The translations under genes were made by a program, and so were the position numbers. This document shows positions 15,935-23,022 of a stretch of DNA of 64,000 nt, piece by piece. The notes under the pieces are model-generated. The model was given only the letters and a program-made list of their open reading frames with translations. It did no database searches and was not told the DNA's origin. Location: NCBI GenBank assembly GCA_050486285.1, contig JBJHCZ010000008.1:1-64000 (forward strand), written 5' to 3'. Positions within the stretch are counted from its first letter, which is position 1, and every line of letters starts with the position of its first letter. The DNA comes from JAITWN01 sp050486285 (lineage in GTDB: Bacteria > Pseudomonadota > Gammaproteobacteria > SZUA-140).

Positions 15935-18045
15935 ATCCGAGACCGGCGCGCGCGGGCGATCTCGAGACGCATGTCCGCGAACTCGAGTTCCTGCGCGGCT
16001 GGTTCATCGAAGCGCTGGAGATCGGCGCCAATCTCGTCGACACCGGCGCGACGCTGCGCGACGGCAGCGATCCCTTCGCGGTGCTGCGCGACATCGGCCC
16101 GCGCCTGCGCGCGCTGTACGGCTACCGGCGCTATGCCTTCCTGCGCATCGACGAGCAGGACCATGACTTCAAGATCTACGACTGCTTCCCTGACGACGAC
16201 CGCGCGACGATAGAGCGCGAGATCGACCACCAGATCGAGCGCGGCGCCTTTGCCTGGACGCTGACCCAAACGCGGCCGGTGATGGCGCGCAGCATCGATG
16301 ACCGCGATATCGTGGTCATGCAGGTCATCGCCACGCGCTCGCGCATCCGCGGGATGTTCGTCGGATTCCTCGATCGCGATGCCACCGAGCTGCGCGATGC
16401 GCTGCAGCAGGTCCTGTCGATGATCCTGTCGAACGCGGCGAACGCGATCGAGAACCATGAGCTCTATCGCTATATCCACGCGCAGAACCGGGACCTCGAG
16501 CGCATCGTCGACGAGCGCACCCGCGCCCTGGAGCAGGCGCGCAGCGACGCCGAAGCCGCGAACGAGGCCAAGAGCAGCTTCCTCGCCAACATGAGTCACG
16601 AGATCCGCACGCCGCTGACCTCGATCATCGGCTTCGCCGAGATGCTCCATGACGAGTCCCTGCCCGACGCCGAGCGCCGCCAGGCGGTGGCGACGATCTA
16701 CAGCACCGGCCGTCACCTGCTCGAGATCATCAATGACATCCTCGATCTCTCGAAGCTGAACTCGAACCGCCTGCAGCTCGAGGTCGTGCGCACCTCATTG
16801 TTCGAGGTCGTCGCGCGCGTGACCTCGGTGATCGAGATGCATGCCCGCCAGAAGGGCCTGACCTTCGGCGTCGACTGGCGCTTTCCGCTGCCGCTGGAGA
16901 TCGACACCGATCCGACCCGGCTTGCGCAAATCCTGCTGAACCTGTGCAGCAACGCGGTCAAGTTCACCGAGCGCGGCGGCGTCAGCATCGAGGTATCCTG
17001 CGACCCGCAGCACAGTCGCATGAGCTTCAGCGTCGTCGATACCGGCGTCGGCCTGTCGCCGGCACAGCGCGCGCGCCTGTTCAAACCGTTCACCCAGGCC
17101 GATGCGTCGACGACGCGCAAGTTCGGCGGAACCGGCCTCGGTCTGCATATCTCCAAGCAGTTCGCCGAGCGCCTCGGCGGCACGATCTCCGTCGAAAGTC
17201 GCGAGGGCGAGGGCAGCCGCTTCACGGCGACGATCGACTGCGGCGCCATCGACGTCGCGGCAATGGTGGGGGCGGCGCCGGTACGCGGCGAGGACCCCGG
17301 GCAGCAGGATGCGACCGGATTGTCCGCAGGCCTGCGCGGTCGCGTACTGCTCGCCGAGGACGATCCGAACATACGCCGACTGATCGCGCTCTATCTGCGC
17401 GATACCGGCATCGACATCGTCGAGGTCGACAACGGTCGCGAGGCGGTCGAGCAGGCGCTGGCCGGCGACTTCGATCTGTTGCTGACCGATTTGCAGATGC
17501 CCGAGATGGGCGGCCTCGAGGCGGTCGACTGGCTGCGCCAGGCCGGCTTCGCGCGACCGGTGATCGCGTTGTCGGCGAGCGCGCTCGGCGGCGAACGCGA
17601 GCGCTGCATCGAGGCCGGCTGCAACGACTTCCTGACCAAGCCGCTGGATCGCGCCCGCGTGCGCGCGGCGATCGCGCGTTGTCTCGGCGACGACGGCTTC
17701 GCGCGACCGGCCGAACACGAGATCTCGCTCGACGACGATCCCGGCTACCGCGAGGCGCGCGCCGAATTCCTCGGCTCGCTGCGGCGATCGCTGCCCGTGT
17801 GGGAGGCGACGGGCGTCGCTGACGATGACGGCGGGCGCGAACGCCTCCGCATGCTCGCGCACCGCCTCAAGGGCGCGGCCGGGGGCTTCGGCTGGCACGC
17901 GCTCGGAGAACTGGCCGGACGGCTCGAGGCGGCGCTGATCGGGGGCGACGTCGGGGCGCCGGTGCTGAAAGAGAACGTGGTACAGGCCGCCAGGGAGGTC
18001 CTGGCGACCGTCGAACGGAATGAACGGGGAGAACCAGGGATATGA
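15931..18045 (+). CDS. Hybrid sensor histidine kinase with receiver and Hpt domains
   Basis: About 704 residues from a GTG overlapping the previous stop. The order is an N-terminal GAF-like sensor region (about 20-175), a coiled-coil, HisKA with the phosphoacceptor His in FLANMSHEIRTPLTSIIGF, HATPase_c with NAVKFTERGG, DTGVGL and GGTGLGLHIS, a receiver domain (LLAEDDPNIRRL, phospho-Asp in LLTDLQMPEMGG, Lys in LTKPLD), and a C-terminal Hpt with LAHRLKGAAGGFG. There is no transmembrane segment, so it is a cytosolic phosphorelay kinase. The next gene is a CheY-like regulator overlapping by ATGA, its likely phosphoryl acceptor. Confidence 0.93.
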   Translation: MNPRPARAGDLETHVRELEFLRGWFIEALEIGANLVDTGATLRDGSDPFAVLRDIGPRLRALYGYRRYAFLRIDEQDHDFKIYDCFPDDDRATIEREIDHQIERGAFAWTLTQTRPVMARSIDDRDIVVMQVIATRSRIRGMFVGFLDRDATELRDALQQVLSMILSNAANAIENHELYRYIHAQNRDLERIVDERTRALEQARSDAEAANEAKSSFLANMSHEIRTPLTSIIGFAEMLHDESLPDAERRQAVATIYSTGRHLLEIINDILDLSKLNSNRLQLEVVRTSLFEVVARVTSVIEMHARQKGLTFGVDWRFPLPLEIDTDPTRLAQILLNLCSNAVKFTERGGVSIEVSCDPQHSRMSFSVVDTGVGLSPAQRARLFKPFTQADASTTRKFGGTGLGLHISKQFAERLGGTISVESREGEGSRFTATIDCGAIDVAAMVGAAPVRGEDPGQQDATGLSAGLRGRVLLAEDDPNIRRLIALYLRDTGIDIVEVDNGREAVEQALAGDFDLLLTDLQMPEMGGLEAVDWLRQAGFARPVIALSASALGGERERCIEAGCNDFLTKPLDRARVRAAIARCLGDDGFARPAEHEISLDDDPGYREARAEFLGSLRRSLPVWEATGVADDDGGRERLRMLAHRLKGAAGGFGWHALGELAGRLEAALIGGDVGAPVLKENVVQAAREVLATVERNERGEPGI

Positions 18046-18443
18046 AACAGACCGCAATCACCGTGATAGACGACGACATGTCGGCGCGCATCCTGCTGAC
18101 GAGCATCCTCAGAAATCTCGGCTACAGCGACATCCGCTCGCTGAGCGACGAGGAGGTCGCCAAATCGACATTCGAGAACCTCAAGCCGGGCATCGTGTTT
18201 CTCGATATCGAGATGCCCGCATGCAACGGCTTCGACCTGATGCCGAGGCTCAGGGAGGCGCATCCCGCGATGTTCATCGTCATGGTCAGCGCGCATACCA
18301 CGATGGACAACGTCAAGCGGGCGATGGAACTCGGCGCCGGGGCCTTCATCGCCAAGCCGTACGCGATCGGCAAGGTCCACGACGTCATCCAGAAGTTCAA
18401 CGCCGCCGCCGACGATGCGCGGGAGGCGCGCAAGACGGGCTGA
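18042..18443 (+). CDS. Single-domain CheY-like response regulator
   Basis: The 133-residue protein is a receiver domain alone. The acidic pocket is in VIDDDMS, the phospho-Asp in VFLDIEMPACNGF, the Thr/Ser switch in VMVSAH and the Lys in FIAKPYAIGK. It has no output domain, so it should work by protein contact or as a relay intermediate. The start overlaps the kinase stop as ATGA, strongly indicating that it pairs with that kinase's Hpt domain. Confidence 0.93.
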   Translation: MKQTAITVIDDDMSARILLTSILRNLGYSDIRSLSDEEVAKSTFENLKPGIVFLDIEMPACNGFDLMPRLREAHPAMFIVMVSAHTTMDNVKRAMELGAGAFIAKPYAIGKVHDVIQKFNAAADDAREARKTG

Positions 18444-18462
18444 GGCCCGCCGCGTCGCCGCG

Positions 18463-19383
18463 ATGCGTGAACCGCTGACGCTCGAAAACCTGAGGCCGGG
18501 CGACCTGCCGTCGCCGCCGCAGGTCGCCCTCGAGATCATGCGCGCCTGCGGCCGTGACGACCTCGGCAGCGCCGAGCTGTCGCGCATCGCCGCCACCGAT
18601 TCGGTGCTGACCGCGGAACTGCTCAGGGTCGCGAATTCGCCGTACTTCGGTCCCGGCCACGGCATCACCTCGATCGCGCGCGCGATCACCGTGCTCGGCC
18701 TGCGCACGCTGCGCAACCTCGCGCTGTGTCTCGCGGTGCGCGATGCCCTGCATCGCGACGCGCCGGCGGGATTCGATCCCGCAGAATTCTGGGAGGACGC
18801 GCTGCTGCGCGCGGTCGGTGCGCGTCTGCTGGCGCGGTCCGCGGGCTGCGATCGCGACGACTGCTTCACCGCCGGCATCCTGCAGGACTTCGGCCTGCTG
18901 GTGATGCTGTATCTCGACCCTGCCGCTGCGGCGAGCTGGCCGCGGCTGCGCCGCCTCGATCCCGACGCCCGGCTGGCGCGTGAGTTCGAGCTGTTCGGGA
19001 TGACCCATGACGGCGTCGCCGCGCTGCTGGCGGAGGCGTGGGAACTGCCGGACGAACTCGGCGTTGCGCTCGGCGAGCATCACTATGCGGCCGGCGACGG
19101 GGACGACCCCTCGGCCGCGATCTCGCCGCTCGCGCGCGCGATGTACGCGGCCGACTGGATCGCGGCGGTCTTTCGCGCCGAGGATCCTGCCGCCGCGCTC
19201 GAACGCTGTCGCGGCCTGCTGGAGCGGGAGTTCGGCCTTGCCGAGGCGAAGATCGGGGAGTTGCTGGCGCAGGCGCCGGAGCAGGTCGGGGAGGCGGCGG
19301 CGGCGCTTGGTCTCGGAGTGCGGCGCGATGCCGCGACCGGTCACGCCCTCGAGGTGATCAGGGAAGCATTTTCCTTGCCCTGA
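18463..19383 (+). CDS. HDOD-domain protein (second, degenerate metal site)
   Basis: I place the start at the ATG giving MREPLTLENLRPGDLPSPPQ, 20 nt after the response regulator stop. An in-frame start 48 nt earlier would overlap that gene. The 306-residue product is an HDOD protein with LPSPPQVALEIM and DSVLTAELLRVANSPYFGPGHGI. The HD-type residues kept in the first HDOD protein are replaced here (FWEDALLR for FWRHS, GILQDFGLLVM for the HD pair), so it is probably a pure scaffold. It ends the operon, overlapping a convergent gene by 26 nt. Confidence 0.88.
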   Translation: MREPLTLENLRPGDLPSPPQVALEIMRACGRDDLGSAELSRIAATDSVLTAELLRVANSPYFGPGHGITSIARAITVLGLRTLRNLALCLAVRDALHRDAPAGFDPAEFWEDALLRAVGARLLARSAGCDRDDCFTAGILQDFGLLVMLYLDPAAAASWPRLRRLDPDARLAREFELFGMTHDGVAALLAEAWELPDELGVALGEHHYAAGDGDDPSAAISPLARAMYAADWIAAVFRAEDPAAALERCRGLLEREFGLAEAKIGELLAQAPEQVGEAAAALGLGVRRDAATGHALEVIREAFSLP

Positions 19384-19717
19384 GCGCGCACAGCGTCGCG
19401 TTCAGTACGGTGCCGGTAATAAAATCCGCGTGGATGTGATAAAAATGCAGGTGACAGTCGATCGGCTGGTGCAGCCCCGTGCGCGCCGCCGGGTCGAAGC
19501 CGGCCCAGGCCAGCACCGGCAGGTCGTAGAAGGTGCGATCGACGCAGATCCAGGCGTGGCGATCGAGGATCATGTCCATCCCGCGCAGTCCCGTCAGCGG
19601 CAGCCTGAGCGTGCCGTTCGCGCGGATCACTGCCACGCGAATCTCGTTCCAGTAACGGGCTTCGAGGCGCGCGGCGCGGGTGTGCAGGGTCGGGATCTGG
19701 TCGAGTCTCAGGTGCAT
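19358..19717 (-). CDS. Conserved hypothetical protein (119 aa)
   Basis: I do not recognise a function. The product MHLRLDQIPTLHTRAARLEARYWNEIRV is followed by NGTLRLPLTGLRGMDMILDRHAWICVD and a His-rich stretch (HQPIDCHLHFYHIHADF), with a basic C-terminus. It is predicted soluble. It overlaps the 3' end of the second HDOD gene in the opposite direction by 26 nt and diverges from purT. The amino-acid composition is that of a real protein rather than a shadow frame. Confidence 0.6.
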   Translation of the reverse strand: MHLRLDQIPTLHTRAARLEARYWNEIRVAVIRANGTLRLPLTGLRGMDMILDRHAWICVDRTFYDLPVLAWAGFDPAARTGLHQPIDCHLHFYHIHADFITGTVLNATLCALRARKMLP

Positions 19718-19833
19718 CGGCGTCGGTTCCGGCCGGTCTGTCCGGCTACCTGATAATAGCGGCTCCGGCCCCGCATCCTGAAGCGCGCAGGGCGGACCTG
19801 GATCACACTGTGAGTCATTCGGAACAGACGAAC

Positions 19834-21051
19834 ATGCACCGGATCGGCACCCCCCTTTCGGCCTCGGCGCTCAGGGTCATGCTGCTCGGCAGCGGCGAAC
19901 TCGGCAAGGAGGTCATCATCGCGCTGCAGCGTCTCGGCGTCGAGGTCATCGCCGTCGATCGCTATGCAGACGCGCCCGGCCACCAGGTCGCGCATCGCGC
20001 GCATGTCATCGACATGAGCGACGGCGCCGCGCTGCGCGCGCTGGTCGAGCACGAGCGGCCGGCGATCATCGTCCCCGAGATCGAGGCGATCGCGACCGCG
20101 ACGCTGGAGGAGATCGAGGCCGAAGGCCTCGCCGAGGTGATCCCGACCGCGCGCGCCGCGCGCCTGACGATGAACCGCGAGGGCATCCGCCGGCTCGCGG
20201 CCGAAACGCTCGGGCTGCCGACCTCGCCGTATGCGTTCGCGAGCAGCCTCATCGAGCTGCGCGCGGCGATCGACGGCGGCATCGGCTATCCCTGTTTCGT
20301 CAAGCCGGTGATGTCATCGTCGGGCAAGGGCCAGTCGGCGGTCGCCGGTCCGGACGAGGTCGCCGCGGCCTGGGATTACGCGGCCCGCGGCGGGCGCGTC
20401 GACCAGGGCCGGGTCATCGTCGAGGGGCGCATCGATTTCGATTACGAGATCACGCTCCTGACCGTGCGCGCGCGCGGCCGTGACGGCGGCATCGAGACCT
20501 TCTTCTGCGAGCCGGTCGGTCACCGTCAGGAACGCGGCGACTATGTCGAGAGCTGGCAGCCGCAGCCGATGCCGCCGCGCGCGCTCGAACGCGCGCGCGG
20601 GATCGCCACGGCGGTGACCGGCAACCTCGGCGGCCGCGGGATCTTCGGCGTCGAGCTGTTCGTGCGCGGCGAGGAGGTCTGGTTCAGCGAGGTCAGCCCG
20701 CGCCCGCACGACACCGGCATGGTGACGATGGCGACGCAGCGCCAGAGCGAGTTCGATCTGCATGCGCGCGCGATCCTCGGCCTGCCGGTCGATACCCGGC
20801 TGTCGTGCCCCGGCGCGAGCGCGGTGATCTACGGCGGCATCGAGGCGCGCGGCATCGCCTACGACGGCGTGGCCGAGGCGCTCGCGGTGGCGGACACCGA
20901 CCTGCGCCTGTTCGGCAAGCCGGAGTCGTATCGCTTCCGGCGCATGGGCGTCGCGCTCGCGCATGGCGGCGACGTCGACGACGCCCGCCGCCGCGCCCGC
21001 CTCGCGGCGTCGAAGGTCCGGCCGCTGTCAGACCGGGACGCGGGCGTCTGA
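19834..21051 (+). CDS. purT: Formate-dependent phosphoribosylglycinamide formyltransferase PurT
   Basis: PurT makes formyl-GAR from GAR, formate and ATP, the folate-independent third step of purine synthesis. The 405-residue ATP-grasp enzyme shows VMLLGSGELGKEV, PEIEAIAT, ARLTMNREGIRRLAAE, GYPCFVKPVMSSSGKGQS, GHRQERGDYVESWQPQ and SEVSPRPHDTGMVT. The ATG at 19834 lines up with the E. coli start (same distance to VMLLGSGELGKE); the GTG 24 nt upstream is less likely. The 3' end overlaps the convergent RNase D gene by 24 nt. Confidence 0.96.
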   Translation: MHRIGTPLSASALRVMLLGSGELGKEVIIALQRLGVEVIAVDRYADAPGHQVAHRAHVIDMSDGAALRALVEHERPAIIVPEIEAIATATLEEIEAEGLAEVIPTARAARLTMNREGIRRLAAETLGLPTSPYAFASSLIELRAAIDGGIGYPCFVKPVMSSSGKGQSAVAGPDEVAAAWDYAARGGRVDQGRVIVEGRIDFDYEITLLTVRARGRDGGIETFFCEPVGHRQERGDYVESWQPQPMPPRALERARGIATAVTGNLGGRGIFGVELFVRGEEVWFSEVSPRPHDTGMVTMATQRQSEFDLHARAILGLPVDTRLSCPGASAVIYGGIEARGIAYDGVAEALAVADTDLRLFGKPESYRFRRMGVALAHGGDVDDARRRARLAASKVRPLSDRDAGV

Positions 21052-22164
21052 CGGCGGCAGCAGCGTCAGCAATTCCTCACCGACGACGCCGCGACGCCAG
21101 CCCCTGAGCAAGGCCGCGGCGGGATCGCCGTGCAGCAACGCGAGCAGGTCGCGGCGCGCGGCGATCGCCGCCGGATCGATCGACAGCTCCGCGGCCTTGC
21201 GCCGCACCCGCTCGCCCAGCCGCTTCAGGGTCTTCTTTTCCTCGTCGCTCAGGCGCTCCGTGTCGGGCGGCGTCGCGCCGTCGTCCGCCGCGCCGGTCCT
21301 TGCCTCGCGCGCGAGGTCGAGCAGGGCCGGGCCATGACGCGCGGCGGTCTTCGGCGGCAGCGTGCGGATCGCCTCGAGCTCCGCCTGACTCGACGGCAGG
21401 AGCCGCGCGAGGTCGAGCAGCGCGTCGTCGCGCAACAGCCAGCCGCGCGGGCGGTTCTCGTTGCGCGCGCGGGTCTCGCGCCAGGCCGCGAGCGCGCGCA
21501 GCATTTGGTGCTGGCTGCCGTTGAACTGGACGGCGCCGCGGATGCGTTTCCAGGCATCCCCTGGCGGATTCGCGTAACGCGCCGGATCGGAGATCGCCGC
21601 GCAATCCTCTTCCAGCCATTCGAGACGGTCGAGCGCCACCAGCCGCCGCCGCAGTTCGAGGAACAGCGGGCCGAGCCAGCGCACGTCGTCGGCGGCATAG
21701 TCGATCTGCTCCGGTGACAGCGGCCGCCGGCTCCAGTCGGTGCGCGCATGCGCCTTGTCGAGGCTGACGCCGAGCACTTCGCTGACCAGGCTCGCGTAGC
21801 TGGCCTGCCCCGCCAGCCCCACCAGCGGCGCGGCGAGCTGGGTGTCGAATACCGGGGCCGGCAGACGACCGTCGCAGAGGTGATAGAAGATCTCCATGTC
21901 CTGATGGCTTGCGTGCAGGACCTTGGTGACCTCCGGATCGAGGAGGCGCGCGAGCAAAGGCCCGGGATCGGGCAGCGCGAGGGTATCGACGCAGGCGGTG
22001 ATGCCGGGGACCGCGACCTGGATCAGGCAGGGCTTCGCGAAATAGGTATCCTCGCGAATGAATTCGGTGTCGAGCGCGAGCCAGTCATGGCCGGCAAGGC
22101 GCGCGCACAGCGATTCGAGTCCGGCGCGGGTGTCGATGTACTGCAAGGCGCGCGGGGCGTCCAT
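21028..22164 (-). CDS. rnd: Ribonuclease D
   Basis: RNase D is a 3'-5' exoribonuclease that trims tRNA precursors. The 378-residue product has the DEDD catalytic residues: Asp and Glu in ALDTEFIRE, Asp in HASHQDMEIF, and the last Asp in the DEDDy motif YAADDVRWL. HRDC-like helical domains follow. The start is the ATG after GGGGAGCCTCG; longer in-frame readings run into the upstream gene. It lies 13 nt downstream of the periplasmic protein gene, so the two are probably cotranscribed. Confidence 0.94.
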   Translation of the reverse strand: MDAPRALQYIDTRAGLESLCARLAGHDWLALDTEFIREDTYFAKPCLIQVAVPGITACVDTLALPDPGPLLARLLDPEVTKVLHASHQDMEIFYHLCDGRLPAPVFDTQLAAPLVGLAGQASYASLVSEVLGVSLDKAHARTDWSRRPLSPEQIDYAADDVRWLGPLFLELRRRLVALDRLEWLEEDCAAISDPARYANPPGDAWKRIRGAVQFNGSQHQMLRALAAWRETRARNENRPRGWLLRDDALLDLARLLPSSQAELEAIRTLPPKTAARHGPALLDLAREARTGAADDGATPPDTERLSDEEKKTLKRLGERVRRKAAELSIDPAAIAARRDLLALLHGDPAAALLRGWRRGVVGEELLTLLPPSDARVPV

Positions 22165-22177
22165 CGAGGCTCCCCGA

Positions 22178-22984
22178 TCAGCTGTCGTGGCCGGGCTCGA
22201 CCGCGCGCATGCGTCGCTCGATCTCCTCGAGGCGGCGTTGCAGCCCTTCGACGTCGAGTTCGTCATGGACCGCGCGCTGCATGACCTCGGCGCGGGTCAG
22301 CACCGGATAACCGGCCGGCAGTTCGAACAGCGCAGCGGCATGGACCTCGTCGAAGGTGATGCGGGTGATCTCCTGGACCACCCGGCCGTCGGCATCGAGG
22401 GTGCGCAGCGGGATGCCGGAGACCGGGTAGTGATCGTCGATCAGGTCGTCGGCGGCCTCGCAGATCCGCTCCGGCGCGGTCAGCTGGATCAGCACGCGCT
22501 GCGGCTCGTTGTCGGAGCCCTGCGACATTGCCGCGACGAAACGGCGGATGCCGTCATCGGCGAGCGCGTCGGGGGCGAGATATTCATCGTAGCAGTGGCG
22601 GCCATCGACGGTGACGCGATAGTGCACGGTCCGATAGCCGGCAATCGTCGGGCCGTTGTTGCGCCGTTCGAGGCGGACCCGGAGCTTCGGCGCCTCGAGC
22701 TGCATGTCGCCGTGCTCGCGCCGCTGCGGGATCGGCGAACGCATGTCCATCGCGATGCGGTCGGCGTCGTTGACCGCGAGGATCGAGCCGGTGGCGAAGT
22801 CGAGCAGCAGCCAGAAATCCTGGCGACCGGTTTCGACGCGCGCCTTGTCGCCGGAGATCAGCACCCGACCCTGGGTGCCGTCGGCGCTGGCGCTTTCGAT
22901 CGTGACGCCGGCCTGCGCGGTCGTCGCGATCAGCGCGACGGCCGTCAGCAGGCACAAGGGGGTGAACCGGCGAAGTATCGACAT
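22178..22984 (-). CDS. Secreted periplasmic protein, DUF4412-like
   Basis: The 268-residue protein has a clear signal peptide (LCLLTAVALIATTAQA, cleavage before GV). A beta-rich domain follows, with GRVLISGDKARVETGRQDFWLLLDFATG and a YRTVHYRVTVDGRHCYDEYLAP segment, similar to DUF4412-type periplasmic proteins. The C-terminus is a charged helix (LQRRLEEIERRM). The function is unknown. It lies between the M16 peptidase gene and rnd on the same strand, so the three may form one transcript. Confidence 0.7.
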   Translation of the reverse strand: MSILRRFTPLCLLTAVALIATTAQAGVTIESASADGTQGRVLISGDKARVETGRQDFWLLLDFATGSILAVNDADRIAMDMRSPIPQRREHGDMQLEAPKLRVRLERRNNGPTIAGYRTVHYRVTVDGRHCYDEYLAPDALADDGIRRFVAAMSQGSDNEPQRVLIQLTAPERICEAADDLIDDHYPVSGIPLRTLDADGRVVQEITRITFDEVHAAALFELPAGYPVLTRAEVMQRAVHDELDVEGLQRRLEEIERRMRAVEPGHDS

Positions 22985-23022
22985 CGGGAATCCTCGGTGG
23001 AGCAGCCGCGGCGCGGCGGGGT

